From positions 620,001 to 684,000 of the forward strand of contig NZ_QPCG01000002.1 of NCBI RefSeq assembly GCF_003351025.1: 64,000 nucleotides of DNA, written 5' to 3'. Each line of letters opens with the position of its first letter. Within the stretch, counting starts at the first letter, position 1. The position numbers and the translations under genes were made by a program. The stretch is from Mucilaginibacter endophyticus (GTDB lineage Bacteria > Bacteroidota > Bacteroidia > Sphingobacteriales > Sphingobacteriaceae). Positions 1 to 9,470 of this stretch are shown piece by piece. The notes beneath the pieces were generated by a model. The model was not told the DNA's origin. It did no database searches and worked only from the letters and a program-made list of their open reading frames with translations.

Positions 1-697
1 TAAATCCTTTGGTGACAATTTGGGGAGCTTCAATAGTTTCTGTGCGAATCAGGTCGCGGATGTTTGTAGCATTAAATAATATGCCCGAATCCTTTTGTTG
101 CCTTAATACCTCAGTAAGCTCATATTTAAATATGGTAATACCAAATTTCCCATTCATGACCTGCTCATCAAGCGCAGGGCTGTTATCGGCCCCTACAGGA
201 GGTAATTGTGCTGTATCTCCTACTAATACCAGCTTACAATTTTTATCATTGTAAACGTACCTCAGCAAATCAAACAATAACGAAACGTGGTTGCTCCCCA
301 TTGCCTCATCCGAGATCATGGAAGCTTCATCAACAATAAAAAGGGTATCACTGGCCAGGTTATCGGCAAGGGCAAAACCATCATCGATAGTTAATGCTGA
401 TTTTTTACGATAAATACGTTTGTGAATAGTAAAAGCTTTACGCCCCGAATAATTGGTAATAACCTTGGCTGCGCGTCCGGTTGGGGCTAACAACACTGCT
501 TTATAGTTATAATGCCTCAGTGCTTTTACCAATGCACCCACTATAGTTGTTTTACCTGTACCGGCATAACCTTTCAAAATAAAGCATTCATCGCCATCGG
601 TACTTTTTAAAAAAGCATGCAGCTTACCAAAAAGTTCGGTTTGCTGGCCTGTTGGCTCGTGCGGGAATGACTGACGGATATGATCGGGAGTTGACAC
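1..697 (-). CDS. ATP-dependent RecD-like DNA helicase, N-terminal part
   Basis: A superfamily 1 helicase of the RecD/Pif1-like group, cut by the left edge of the window, so only about 232 N-terminal residues are visible. The reverse strand encodes a Walker A motif (GYAGTGKT, about residue 43), then a block APTGRAAKV, a Walker B motif (IVDEASM), and a QLPPVGAD segment that fits helicase motif III. The family unwinds DNA with a 5' to 3' polarity and is cytoplasmic. There is no ATG between the upstream in-frame stop and the conserved region, so I chose GTG at 697. A -7-like box (CATTTTTG, 702-709) lies exactly 4 bases before it, the spacing seen at several other genes here. The C-terminal helicase domain lies outside the window. 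The family call is secure; the start is likely. Confidence 0.85.
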   Translation of the reverse strand, partial: MSTPDHIRQSFPHEPTGQQTELFGKLHAFLKSTDGDECFILKGYAGTGKTTIVGALVKALRHYNYKAVLLAPTGRAAKVITNYSGRKAFTIHKRIYRKKSALTIDDGFALADNLASDTLFIVDEASMISDEAMGSNHVSLLFDLLRYVYNDKNCKLVLVGDTAQLPPVGADNSPALDEQVMNGKFGITIFKYELTEVLRQQKDSGILFNATNIRDLIRTETIEAPQIVTKGF

Positions 698-701
698 CCT
701 G

Positions 702-709
702 CAAAAATG
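702..709 (-). promoter_or_regulatory. -7 promoter box of the helicase gene
   Basis: The reverse strand reads CATTTTTG, seven of eight matches to the Bacteroidota -7 consensus TAnnTTTG. It ends 4 bases before the GTG start, so the transcript would have almost no leader. Confidence 0.45.
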
Positions 710-742
710 ATGATTAGTAATTTAATTCAGTAAGATTAGTTT

Positions 743-750
743 TACATTTG
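743..750 (+). promoter_or_regulatory. -7 promoter box, leaderless-type spacing
   Basis: TACATTTG is an exact match to the Bacteroidota -7 consensus TAnnTTTG. The spacer AGCC is followed directly by the ATG at 755. The same box-AGCC-ATG arrangement occurs before pyrE. Confidence 0.6.
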
Positions 751-754
751 AGCC

Positions 755-1228
755 ATGGAATTTGACGAAAATAAAGAGGAAAGCTACCAGGAAGATGATT
801 TTGTAGATATATATTCAAAACGAGCCATATTTTGGTTCTCGTTTTTCAATTTCATATTCGGAGGAGTATTGCTCATCATTAATTTGTACAACGCAGGTTA
901 TAAAAGGGCTATTCCACCGGTTATAGCCTTCATGGCGGTATTTTTTTACGGATCAAACCTCGCAGTAGCTTACTCCGGCATTAATTTAAAACTTGTTGTT
1001 GATGCCTTAAATGTAGCTTCAAAAGGCGGCCAGCCTACCCCCGAACAGCTTAAAGCAACATTTTTGTTAGCGGGTTTAAACATTGCAATTGGAATTATAG
1101 GAGCATTGATACTTACCCAATATTTCTTCAAAAAATCATTCCCCGATAATGATTATTATCCCAAGCCTGTTTTACGGCCAATATTGGTGATGATACTACT
1201 CTATTTTCTGCTTCGGGTGGCTATGTAA
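755..1228 (+). CDS. hypothetical membrane protein
   Basis: I do not recognise this 157-residue protein. The N-terminus is acidic (about residues 2-20, rich in Glu and Asp). It is followed by hydrophobic segments at roughly 28-46, 53-72, 98-121 and 139-156, which predicts about four membrane helices and an integral inner-membrane location. No catalytic motif is visible. It is divergent from the helicase gene, with the two starts 57 bp apart, and its stop lies 1 bp from the end of the convergent gene at 1230. The start is supported by the exact -7 box 4 bases upstream. It resembles the small DUF4199-like or hypothetical membrane proteins common in Bacteroidota, but I cannot assign a family. Confidence 0.7.
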   Translation: MEFDENKEESYQEDDFVDIYSKRAIFWFSFFNFIFGGVLLIINLYNAGYKRAIPPVIAFMAVFFYGSNLAVAYSGINLKLVVDALNVASKGGQPTPEQLKATFLLAGLNIAIGIIGALILTQYFFKKSFPDNDYYPKPVLRPILVMILLYFLLRVAM

Positions 1229-1229
1229 G

Positions 1230-1580
1230 TTATTTATCTGTTTCGGATTCCATACGCCCGGAAACACTAATATTACTTTGTGTCGAATTGTACATATTTC
1301 GGCTTTCCTGTTTATAATTGGCGGGAGTTTGACTATCATTCATCACTATTTGAGCATATTTCTTACAACTATCAACATTACGCGTTCTGCTATAACATAA
1401 AGCTATATAATATGCTGTTTTATAATTGCGGTTAATCTTATATGAATATTTAAACTTTGCAATTGCACTCTGGAAATTCCTGGCTTGTAAAAAAGCAAAT
1501 CCTTCCTGATAACTTTGCTTAAAAGTTTCAGTTTGCGAAACAGAATAAATGATCAATAAAACTAAAATTAACGTTTTCAT
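1230..1580 (-). CDS. small exported protein with TPR-like repeat
   Basis: A 116-residue protein with a hydrophobic N-terminus (MKTLILVLLIIYSVSQT) that reads as a signal peptide or anchor. Residues about 23-75 contain two helix-turn-helix units with TPR-like spacing of Ala, Tyr and Leu (FLQARNFQSAIAKFKYSY, then KTAYYIALCYSRTRNVDSC). TPR folds usually mediate protein contacts; the partner is unknown. It starts inside the last codons of the membrane-protein gene upstream (overlap 1577-1580), so the two are probably cotranscribed and translationally coupled. No family is assigned. Confidence 0.6.
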   Translation of the reverse strand: MKTLILVLLIIYSVSQTETFKQSYQEGFAFLQARNFQSAIAKFKYSYKINRNYKTAYYIALCYSRTRNVDSCKKYAQIVMNDSQTPANYKQESRNMYNSTQSNISVSGRMESETDK

Positions 1581-1942
1581 TTTTTATCAGGTTTGGGTAA
1601 AGAATCGAAATCAGTTGGTATAGCTGGCGTATATAAGTTAGATGGGGCAGAATTTTTATTAATCTCATAAGGCTTTTCTACTTTAATAGCAAAAGCAATA
1701 AGTATTATTCCTAATAAAACAAATAGTAATCCGGGAGATGAACTGACTAATCCGCCTTTAACTCCATGATAGCCTGCTGAAAATTTAAACTCACCCTTTA
1801 CCCCGCTATTTATTAATTTGTATCCTAACCTGATTGTTAAATAGCCGAAAAGGAAACAAGCCATTTTCATTGCAAAAACCAGTATAACCGGCAGATAAGG
1901 CAGTATATCCATAACTATAGCGTGTTTTATAAATATAAGCAT
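1577..1942 (-). CDS. hypothetical membrane protein
   Basis: A 121-residue protein with two hydrophobic stretches (about 12-42 and 66-88) and a polar, Pro- and Ser-rich C-terminal tail, suggesting two membrane helices with the tail on one side. No known domain is recognised. A second possible start is the Met at residue 11 (position 1912), which would still keep both helices. Its 3' end overlaps the start of the TPR-like gene by 4 bp, which indicates a two-gene operon on the minus strand. Confidence 0.55.
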   Translation of the reverse strand: MLIFIKHAIVMDILPYLPVILVFAMKMACFLFGYLTIRLGYKLINSGVKGEFKFSAGYHGVKGGLVSSSPGLLFVLLGIILIAFAIKVEKPYEINKNSAPSNLYTPAIPTDFDSLPKPDKK

Positions 1943-2131
1943 AATTTACTGATAGTCAACACCAAAACAGAACAAGAAAATATACTGATATAGTAAATTC
2001 ATTATTGCAGAATAAAGCTGAGAGATAATATTATTGCTTTTTAAAAGGGAATAGTTATGCTTGAAGAATTAATATTTTACCGATTTATATAGCTACGTTT
2101 TCTGAAAACCGCACAGCAATTAAAAAAATGC

Positions 2132-2139
2132 TACTTTTG
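2132..2139 (+). promoter_or_regulatory. -7 promoter box before DUF3822 gene
   Basis: TACTTTTG matches TAnnTTTG exactly and ends 10 bases before the ATG at 2150. The 190 bp before it, back to 1943, hold no other gene that I can see. Confidence 0.55.
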
Positions 2140-2149
2140 TTAAACAGGC

Positions 2150-2962
2150 ATGAACGAACACAATTATACCTACCACGACGATAACTTTAGTTTAGATAAA
2201 ACTGAAGACTATGTTTTATTAATTCAGGTTGAAAACAATTCGTTTTCATATGCAATCACCGAAAATGGCAAACTAATAGCCTGGGCCGAAAATTACCCTT
2301 TTGATGAACTGAGTGATCCGCAGGAATTGCTTGATCTTTTATCTGCCAAATACAGGCAAATGATTATCGGCTTGCCTGCCCATAGCTTTACTCTTGTACC
2401 AGCAGCATTATTTTCGGACGACCGGCTGCCGAATCTGGCCCGTTTTCTGGATACGAAGCCCAACAGTAAAGTTTTAGCTCAAATATTAGATAAGGAAAAT
2501 ATCATTGTATACAACACCAGCGAAACCATTGTAAATGCTGCCGATGAATTTGGTATCCGCAATACTGTTTATACATCAAAAGGTTGGCTAACAGCCATTG
2601 CGCAGAACAATCCGGGCAATAATAGCCTCTACCTGAATATTGAAAAAGACAAAGTCGAGATAGCGCACTTTTCGCAAGATAAACTACGTTTTTACAACTC
2701 TTTTGATTTTAATGGGGACGACGAACTCGTTTACTTTGCCGTGCTGGTAGCTAATGAGCTTAGCCTTGATGCCAAATATACCAGCCTATATATTAGCGGT
2801 AACGTCGAATCCGACAGCAAAAGCCTGACTCGCCTGGCAGAGTTTTTTGGAAAGGCCGAAGTAAACAGCTTACAGGTATTAAAATTACCGTCAGAGGTTA
2901 TAGCACACAGGGTATTATCTATATCGGCTCTTTCATTATGCGCATTATCGGAGGTAGTTTAA
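2150..2962 (+). CDS. DUF3822 family protein
   Basis: A 270-residue cytoplasmic protein of the DUF3822 family, whose gene sits directly before rsmD, with coaD nearby, in many Bacteroidota. Visible traits are the opening beta strands (YVLLIQVENNSFSYAIT), alternating beta-alpha segments and a late SLYISG strand, compatible with the actin-like ATPase fold proposed for the family. No catalytic residues are known. The last 25 bp overlap the start of rsmD in another frame, so the two are translationally coupled. The function is unknown; the link with rsmD suggests a role around ribosome maturation, but that is inference only. Confidence 0.8.
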   Translation: MNEHNYTYHDDNFSLDKTEDYVLLIQVENNSFSYAITENGKLIAWAENYPFDELSDPQELLDLLSAKYRQMIIGLPAHSFTLVPAALFSDDRLPNLARFLDTKPNSKVLAQILDKENIIVYNTSETIVNAADEFGIRNTVYTSKGWLTAIAQNNPGNNSLYLNIEKDKVEIAHFSQDKLRFYNSFDFNGDDELVYFAVLVANELSLDAKYTSLYISGNVESDSKSLTRLAEFFGKAEVNSLQVLKLPSEVIAHRVLSISALSLCALSEVV

Positions 2963-3474
2963 AAGGCTTGAGGCTTAACCCGCCTAAAAATCTTCCCGTT
3001 CGCCCCACAACAGACCTTGCAAAAGAGGCCTTGTTTAATATCCTGCTTAACCAAATTGAGTTTGAAGGTATTAAAGTACTCGACCTGTTTAGCGGTACCG
3101 GTAATATTTCGCTTGAATTTGCTTCGCGCGGTGCCGCTGAAGTTATCTCTGTTGACAGGAGCGTTCATTGTGTTAATTACCTTAAAGACACATCGCGTCA
3201 GCATAAGCTTACGCAGATAAAAACTTACCGGGAAGATGTATTTAAATATCTGAATGTAGAAACCGAACAACACGACCTGATATTTGCCGATCCGCCGTAT
3301 GATTTAAACAGGATCCCTGACTTACCGAAAGTTATTTTCGAAAAGAATTTGCTTAAGTCTGATGGACTACTGATAGTTGAACACCAATCCTTGCAAAACC
3401 TGAGCAATCATCCTGCATTTGTTGAACAAAGGAAATATGGTCATTCGTCTTTTTCTTTTTTCAGAACGGCTTAA
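2938..3474 (+). CDS. rsmD: 16S rRNA (guanine(966)-N(2))-methyltransferase RsmD
   Basis: RsmD methylates N2 of G966 in 16S rRNA, using S-adenosylmethionine, on the assembled 30S subunit. The 178-residue length is normal. The N-terminal MRIIGGSLKG signature is typical. The SAM-binding loop is at residues about 48-54 (LDLFSGTG), the acidic residue after strand 2 is in VISVDRS, and the catalytic DPPY motif is at about 118-121. The start is fixed by the conserved MRIIGG and lies inside the end of the DUF3822 gene. The gene ends against the convergent DeoR gene, with a 4-bp overlap. Confidence 0.95.
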   Translation: MRIIGGSLKGLRLNPPKNLPVRPTTDLAKEALFNILLNQIEFEGIKVLDLFSGTGNISLEFASRGAAEVISVDRSVHCVNYLKDTSRQHKLTQIKTYREDVFKYLNVETEQHDLIFADPPYDLNRIPDLPKVIFEKNLLKSDGLLIVEHQSLQNLSNHPAFVEQRKYGHSSFSFFRTA

Positions 3475-4223
3475 ACACTTGCTTTCAAAATAGTTATCTC
3501 TTTTGTGTTAAAGTCCTTTAGCTGATCTGCTTCCGCATCGGTGATAATAGCGTTAATCAAATCTAATCCTGCAAAATTAAGGTAGGTTTCTTTTCCGATT
3601 TTGGTGGCGTCGCACAAAATATAGGTATAAGCGCTATTAGCGGCGAAAGCGGAAGTAATGGATGCTTCGTATTCGCTATTGGCAAACAGCCCGGTTTTTG
3701 AAATACCATCAATACCTAAAAAAGCCTTGGTTGCCCGGTATTTGTTGATATGCTCAATGGCTGTTGTGCCATGTACGGCTTGTCGCTCTTTGTCAAGTTC
3801 CCCTCCTATTATATTAACGCTTACTGCACAATTCTGAAGCTCATATATTACAGGTAATGAATTTGTTATCACCTTTATCTTCTTGTTTTTAATGAACTGA
3901 CAAAGTCTGAAAACTGTGCTGCCACAATCCATAAAAATAATATCGCCATCGTTAATTTGCGCTACAGCCAGGCGACAAATAGCATCTTTAACGCCTGCAT
4001 TTTGTGCGCTTTTATTCACAAAACTATGCGGCTTTTCAAGAGGGTTAACTTTGGTAGCCCCGCCGTGGGTGCGATAAAGCAAACCGTCTGCAGCCAATTG
4101 GTTAAGATCCCGCCTGATTGTGATTTCCGAAATATCCAACTCGGTGGCTAATTGTTTAATATCAACCTCTCCCGCCTGATCAAGCTGTTCAATTATTTTT
4201 TGTTTTCTTTTAGGAAAGTTCAT
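3471..4223 (-). CDS. DeoR/GlpR family transcriptional regulator
   Basis: A 250-residue repressor. Residues 1-57 form a DeoR-type winged helix ([20 protein letters not shown], then [13 protein letters not shown] and a [10 protein letters not shown] wing). The rest is the DeoR_C domain, related to ribose-5-phosphate isomerase, with [12 protein letters not shown] and FLGIDGIS as the sugar-phosphate-binding loops. I chose the Met at 4223, not the one at 4256, because MNFPKRKQK is the usual family start and an exact -7 box lies at 4244-4251 between the two. The gene diverges from the NudK-like gene. The effector is probably a phosphorylated sugar; its identity cannot be read here. Confidence 0.88.
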   Translation of the reverse strand: MNFPKRKQKIIEQLDQAGEVDIKQLATELDISEITIRRDLNQLAADGLLYRTHGGATKVNPLEKPHSFVNKSAQNAGVKDAICRLAVAQINDGDIIFMDCGSTVFRLCQFIKNKKIKVITNSLPVIYELQNCAVSVNIIGGELDKERQAVHGTTAIEHINKYRATKAFLGIDGISKTGLFANSEYEASITSAFAANSAYTYILCDATKIGKETYLNFAGLDLINAIITDAEADQLKDFNTKEITILKASV

Positions 4224-4243
4224 TTTATTTATTTTAATTCGTT

Positions 4244-4251
4244 CAAAAATA
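4244..4251 (-). promoter_or_regulatory. -7 promoter box of the DeoR-type gene
   Basis: The reverse strand reads TATTTTTG, an exact TAnnTTTG match, 20 bases before the chosen ATG at 4223. It lies downstream of the alternative ATG at 4256 and so argues against that start. Confidence 0.55.
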
Positions 4252-4281
4252 ATCATTATTAATCAAAAACGATCAATCAAA

Positions 4282-4860
4282 ATGAATCCAATAGAAATTC
4301 TTAGTACTGATATCTTATCAGATAACTGGTACACATTAAAGAAAGTAACTTATCAGGTTAAAGAAAACAACGGAAATACTTCGGTTCAAAGTCGCGAGGC
4401 ATATGACCGTGGTAATGGCGCAACTATTTTGCTTTACAATAAGGCGCAGCAATCTGTCATATTAACCAGGCAATTCAGGCTGCCGACCTATATTAATGGC
4501 AACCCTGATGGAATGCTGATTGAATGTTGCGCGGGCCTGCTTGATAGGGACAATCCGGAAGATTGCATCCGTAAGGAAACTGAAGAAGAGACTGGTTATA
4601 AAATAACTGATGTGAAGAAGGTTTTTGAGGCATACATGTCGCCTGGTTCTGTCACTGAAATCCTTTACTTTTTTGTAGCCGAATATAGCAGAGAAATGAA
4701 AGTTAGTGACGGAGGTGGTCTCGCCCATGAAAATGAAAATATCGAGGTTTTGGAATTACCCTTCAGCCAGGCCCTGCAAATGATGCAAACCGGAGAAATA
4801 AAAGACGGTAAAACAATTATGCTCCTGCAATATGCGCAATTAGCTTCGCTGGTTTACTGA
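4282..4860 (+). CDS. nudK: NudK-like Nudix hydrolase (GDP-mannose/ADP-sugar pyrophosphatase type)
   Basis: A 192-residue Nudix hydrolase that would cleave nucleotide sugars such as GDP-mannose into NMP and sugar-1-phosphate. The overall pattern follows E. coli NudK: an early [13 protein letters not shown] stretch, QFRLPTY before the Nudix helix, and a [13 protein letters not shown] segment late in the protein. The Nudix box spans residues about 90-111. The catalytic RKETEEETG part is intact, but the first Glu of the box is Asn here; that residue is not a metal ligand. The gene diverges from the DeoR regulator, which may control it. Exact substrate is not certain. Confidence 0.82.
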   Translation: MNPIEILSTDILSDNWYTLKKVTYQVKENNGNTSVQSREAYDRGNGATILLYNKAQQSVILTRQFRLPTYINGNPDGMLIECCAGLLDRDNPEDCIRKETEEETGYKITDVKKVFEAYMSPGSVTEILYFFVAEYSREMKVSDGGGLAHENENIEVLELPFSQALQMMQTGEIKDGKTIMLLQYAQLASLVY

Positions 4861-4976
4861 TGATACAGTTGATTGGATAAATGGTCGTTTTTAAGATAAG
4901 TCTGCCTCTTGTTAAATAATAGCGATAACATGCAAAAAAAATAGATTTTCACTTGAGCAACCAATCAACAATTCAC

Positions 4977-4984
4977 TAATTTTA
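4977..4984 (+). promoter_or_regulatory. -7-like box before coaD
   Basis: TAATTTTA matches seven of eight positions of TAnnTTTG and ends exactly 4 bases before the coaD ATG at 4989, the same leaderless-type spacing as at 755 and 6056. Confidence 0.4.
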
Positions 4985-4988
4985 CTGC

Positions 4989-5450
4989 ATGAAGATAGCC
5001 CTTTTTCCAGGTTCCTTTGATCCCATCACAAAGGCACATGTTGATATTGTTAAGCGATCTGTTGAGTTGTTTGATAAATTTTATATTGGCATAGGTGTAA
5101 ACAGCAGCAAGAAAGGGCTCTTAACTATAGAACAGCGCGAACAAATGATCAGGGCTGTTTTTGAACATGACGAACGGATCCATGTGATAGCCTATGAAGG
5201 GCTTACCGTTGATTTTTGTAAAAGCATAGGCGCCGCATACATGATCAGGGGCATCCGTACCGTATCCGACTTTGAATATGAGAAAGCCATAGCGCAGATG
5301 AACCATTCCCTCGCGCCAGATATCGAAAGCATATTTATAGTAAGTAAACCAGGCTATTCATCCATTAGCTCAACCATTGTACGCGAAATTATCCGGTATA
5401 ATGGCGATGTAAGCCAGTTTATTCCGAAAGAGGCATTACCTTATTTGTAA
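4989..5450 (+). CDS. coaD: pantetheine-phosphate adenylyltransferase
   Basis: CoaD transfers AMP from ATP to 4'-phosphopantetheine, the fourth step of coenzyme A synthesis, in the cytoplasm. At 153 residues it has the normal length. The nucleotidyltransferase motif T/HxGH is seen as PGSFDPITKAH near residues 7-17, the RGIRTVSDFEYE block (about 88-99) binds substrate, and the C-terminal SSISSTIVREI motif contacts ATP. The 3' end overlaps the convergent Nudix gene by 32 bp, so the two stop regions are interleaved. Confidence 0.96.
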   Translation: MKIALFPGSFDPITKAHVDIVKRSVELFDKFYIGIGVNSSKKGLLTIEQREQMIRAVFEHDERIHVIAYEGLTVDFCKSIGAAYMIRGIRTVSDFEYEKAIAQMNHSLAPDIESIFIVSKPGYSSISSTIVREIIRYNGDVSQFIPKEALPYL

Positions 5451-6057
5451 CCAGCTTTTCTTCATGGAGTACATCCATTATAGATGGAAATGTATTTTCA
5501 ATTATCGGCTCAATGTGCTCATGCTCAAACCAGCGCACATCGGTAATACCTTCTTCTTTTTGTGGTTTTAACTTTTCTTTGCCTTTGCTTTTCATGGCAA
5601 ACCAATGTGTTTTCTTTAGTACAACTTCACCGCGGTTCACATAAACGTGGTAGGTTTTGCAAATTTTTTCTCCCAGTTCGCTAACTTTTATACCGCACTC
5701 CTCTTCTACCTCGCGTACTGCCGCTTCTTTTACCTTCTCGTCTTTTTCTATTTTGCCTTTAGGCAAATCCCATTTATCGTTACGATAAATGAATAAATAT
5801 TGCCCCTTAGTGTTCATAACCAGGCCGCCCGCAGCTTCAATAAGTGTAATATTCTTCTTGATGGCTTTTAAATATACCTTGGCGTTAGGCGTTTTTATGT
5901 AAAACAGTTTATTAGGATTAGCGAGAATCCAGGTGTATATAATTTTCAAGTCAAAGGTCTCTGCATCAAGCTTTTCAAAATTATCTGCATGCTTTGGTTC
6001 AGATTCTGTGAGCAGGATAACCTTTTCGTTAATATAAATTCTGTATTTTTGAGCCAT
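5419..6057 (-). CDS. Nudix hydrolase with N-terminal extension
   Basis: A 212-residue protein. The C-terminal two thirds is a Nudix domain with a complete box at about residues 100-122 (GKIEKDEKVKEAAVREVEEE and the following CG). About 70 residues precede it and have no recognised domain. Nudix proteins of this size act on nucleoside diphosphate derivatives; the substrate cannot be told. The start is MAQKYRIYINE at 6057: its ATG shares the four-base palindrome CATG with the ATG of pyrE on the other strand. The 3' end overlaps coaD. An upstream Met at 6132 would lie inside pyrE and is less likely. Confidence 0.83.
   Translation of the reverse strand: MAQKYRIYINEKVILLTESEPKHADNFEKLDAETFDLKIIYTWILANPNKLFYIKTPNAKVYLKAIKKNITLIEAAGGLVMNTKGQYLFIYRNDKWDLPKGKIEKDEKVKEAAVREVEEECGIKVSELGEKICKTYHVYVNRGEVVLKKTHWFAMKSKGKEKLKPQKEEGITDVRWFEHEHIEPIIENTFPSIMDVLHEEKLVTNKVMPLSE
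6044..6051 (+). promoter_or_regulatory. -7 promoter box of pyrE inside the Nudix gene
   Basis: TATTTTTG is an exact TAnnTTTG match, separated from the pyrE ATG by AGCC, 4 bases. It lies within the first codons of the divergent Nudix gene, so the promoter is embedded in coding sequence. Confidence 0.55.
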
Positions 6058-6715
6058 GTTTACTAATAATGAGATCGAACAACAAGTAGCCGAATTCCTG
6101 CTGCAAATTAAAGCAATTAAATTACAACCCAATAATCCTTTTACATGGGCATCGGGCTGGAAATCTCCAATTTACTGCGATAACCGCGTTACGCTTTCTC
6201 ATCCAACCATCCGCACCTATATCAGGCAGCAGCTGGTTGCAGCCATCCAGGACAAATTTGGTTCGGTGGGCTGTATAGCGGGTGTGGCTACTGCTGGTAT
6301 TCCGCAGGGAGCTTTGGTAGCACAAGAATTAGGACTTCCTTTCATCTACGTACGCTCAAAACCTAAAGAGCATGGTACAGGCAGTATGATTGAAGGTGAT
6401 GCCGTTACTACATCAGGCAAACGTGTTGTAGTAATTGAAGATTTGCTTTCAACCGGTAAAAGCAGTTTACAGGCTGTTGAAGCTTTGCGTGCCGCTGGTT
6501 ATGATGTTGCCGGTCTCGCTGCCATCTTCACTTATGGCTTCGATATCGCCGACGAAAACTTCAAACTGGCTAATTGCCCATATGTAACGCTGTCAAATTA
6601 CAATGCGCTGATTAAATATGCAGAAGAGCACCAATTCATCAACGAAAAAGATGTAAACCTGCTTAAACAATGGCGCGAGAACCCATCAACCTGGGGCGAA
6701 ATAGCAGCAAGTTAA
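6056..6715 (+). CDS. pyrE: orotate phosphoribosyltransferase
   Basis: PyrE converts orotate and PRPP to orotidine-5'-phosphate in de novo pyrimidine synthesis. The 219-residue length is typical of Bacteroidota. Visible are the FTWASGWKSPIYCDNR segment (residues about 28-43), the flexible-loop region with RSKPKEHGTG (about 101-110), and the PRPP-binding motif VVVIEDLLSTGKSS (about 124-137). The start is MFTNNEIEQQ at 6056, overlapping the ATG of the divergent Nudix gene. It is followed 76 bp later by an SRPBCC gene. Confidence 0.96.
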   Translation: MFTNNEIEQQVAEFLLQIKAIKLQPNNPFTWASGWKSPIYCDNRVTLSHPTIRTYIRQQLVAAIQDKFGSVGCIAGVATAGIPQGALVAQELGLPFIYVRSKPKEHGTGSMIEGDAVTTSGKRVVVIEDLLSTGKSSLQAVEALRAAGYDVAGLAAIFTYGFDIADENFKLANCPYVTLSNYNALIKYAEEHQFINEKDVNLLKQWRENPSTWGEIAAS

Positions 6716-6791
6716 GACCGCAGATTTTTTTGATTTCGATGATTTTGGTTCACTGTTAATAGACGGCCGAATTTATCTCACATCTACCAAA

Positions 6792-7187
6792 ATGAATACA
6801 TTCACAAGTACAATAAGCATTAACAAACCTTTAGCTGAGGTTTATGATTTTTTGGCTGATTTTAATAATCATCAGCAGCTAATGCCCGATAATATCCAGG
6901 AATGGATATCTACCCGTGACGAGGCGCGGTTTAGCATCCAGAATATGGCCAAACTTGCTTTGAAAATTGAGGAACGTATTCCCAATCAATTGGTAAGAAT
7001 TATTCCGGCTGAAAAACCTCCATTTGATCTTGAATTAAAATGGTCGTTATCTTTCAATAACGACCATACAGATATTTTATTCACCATTAATGCTGAGCTT
7101 AGCATGATGATGAAAATGCTGGCATCAGGTCCGCTACAAAAACTGGCCGACCATGAAACACAAAGTTTACTTAATATTTTAAGCTAA
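6792..7187 (+). CDS. SRPBCC (START-like) family protein
   Basis: A 131-residue cytoplasmic protein with the SRPBCC pattern: an opening strand, INKPLAEVYDFLADFNNHQQ (strand then helix), strands in the middle, and a long C-terminal helix (KMLASGPLQKLADHETQSLL). The fold forms a deep hydrophobic pocket for a small ligand. No catalytic residues are visible. It follows pyrE in the same direction, with a 76-bp gap that shows no clear promoter, and may be cotranscribed. The ligand is unknown. Confidence 0.75.
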   Translation: MNTFTSTISINKPLAEVYDFLADFNNHQQLMPDNIQEWISTRDEARFSIQNMAKLALKIEERIPNQLVRIIPAEKPPFDLELKWSLSFNNDHTDILFTINAELSMMMKMLASGPLQKLADHETQSLLNILS

Positions 7188-7200
7188 CACCAGCATTATT

Positions 7201-7232
7201 GCAAAGCTTGTATTTAGTATACTTTGCGTTTT
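7201..7232 (+). terminator. weak rho-independent terminator after the SRPBCC gene
   Basis: GCAAAG at 7201-7206 pairs with CTTTGC at 7222-7227, followed by GTTTTT. The stem is only 6 bp, so this is tentative. Confidence 0.35.
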
Positions 7233-7300
7233 TGAGTATTGTTGATGGCTATTACCACATTGATGATAATTAAACCTATAATTAAAGCTCCCATGACCAT
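7214..7300 (-). CDS. possible 28-residue membrane microprotein
   Basis: A short open frame on the reverse strand encodes 28 residues. It starts MVMGALIIGLIIINVVIAIN, one continuous hydrophobic helix, and ends in a polar, basic tail (NTQKRKVY). That is the shape of a single-pass membrane microprotein. Its first in-frame upstream stop is about 40 bp before the ATG. No clear -7 box or ribosome site was found, and its 3' end overlaps a possible terminator stem for the plus-strand gene. It may be chance; conservation in related genomes would decide. Confidence 0.25.
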   Translation of the reverse strand: MVMGALIIGLIIINVVIAINNTQKRKVY

Positions 7301-7535
7301 TGTTAAATAATTTAAATGAATTGTTATATCAGTTGTTAGTCAAAGGCTGTACCACTATAGTATAATTGGCAAAATGTACCTTTAAAACGCTCCAAACGCG
7401 CTTTTAGTTTACATTCAATTATCATTTCTGTGTAATTGTATGCCCATCAATTAATTTTATGGGGAAAATTGCTGCTCAAAAAAATCCCCATCCATAATAT
7501 CGGCACCGTATGTCGTAAAAATGAAGTTTTTAGCT

Positions 7536-7543
7536 TACTTTTG
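7536..7543 (+). promoter_or_regulatory. -7 promoter box of the ABC-F gene
   Basis: TACTTTTG matches TAnnTTTG exactly and ends 20 bases before the ATG at 7564. The region 7301-7535 holds no other gene that I can support. Confidence 0.55.
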
Positions 7544-7554
7544 CGCCAAATTAG

Positions 7555-9192
<1,638 letters not shown>

Positions 9193-9212
9193 TAATCAAT
9201 AAAGAATTGAAG

Positions 9213-9249
9213 AGGGCCGATAGTAAATACTATTGGCCCTTTATATTTT
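9213..9249 (+). terminator. rho-independent terminator after the ABC-F gene
   Basis: AGGGCCGATAGTA (9213-9225) pairs with TACTATTGGCCCT (9228-9240), a 13-bp stem with one G-T pair, followed by TTATATTTT. It can serve the minus-strand gene ending at 9258 only weakly. Confidence 0.7.
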
Positions 9250-9257
9250 ACACTTTA

Positions 9258-9470
9258 TTAGCTAATCCTTGTAGCCTGTGTTTCAAGTTGATTTATGGTA
9301 GACTCGTCGCTAAACAGGTAAAAATGATCTTTAGTATAAGAATACTGAACGTTTAGGCCGTTTTGGGCGATAAAGTCCTTAACTAAGCTTTCATACTGAA
9401 GCTTGTTAATTTTAAGCAATTTTCTTTTTTCCATAGGAGTAGATGTTAAGTTCCACAATTTAAGCAGCAT
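9258..9470 (-). CDS. small hypothetical protein
   Basis: A 70-residue product with no recognised family. The second part is charged and mixed (KRKLLKINKLQYESLVKDFI, then a YSYTKDHFYLFSDES stretch), suggesting a small cytoplasmic alpha/beta protein. The true start may be the Met at residue 13 (position 9434), which would give 58 residues beginning MEKRKLLKI. It is convergent with the ABC-F gene. The 218 bp between 9470 and 9689 are AT-rich and carry the promoter of the next gene. Confidence 0.45.
   Translation of the reverse strand: MLLKLWNLTSTPMEKRKLLKINKLQYESLVKDFIAQNGLNVQYSYTKDHFYLFSDESTINQLETQATRIS

Noticed and set aside
9..254. 81-codon open frame on the plus strand at the left edge
   Set aside because: It is antisense to the conserved helicase motifs.
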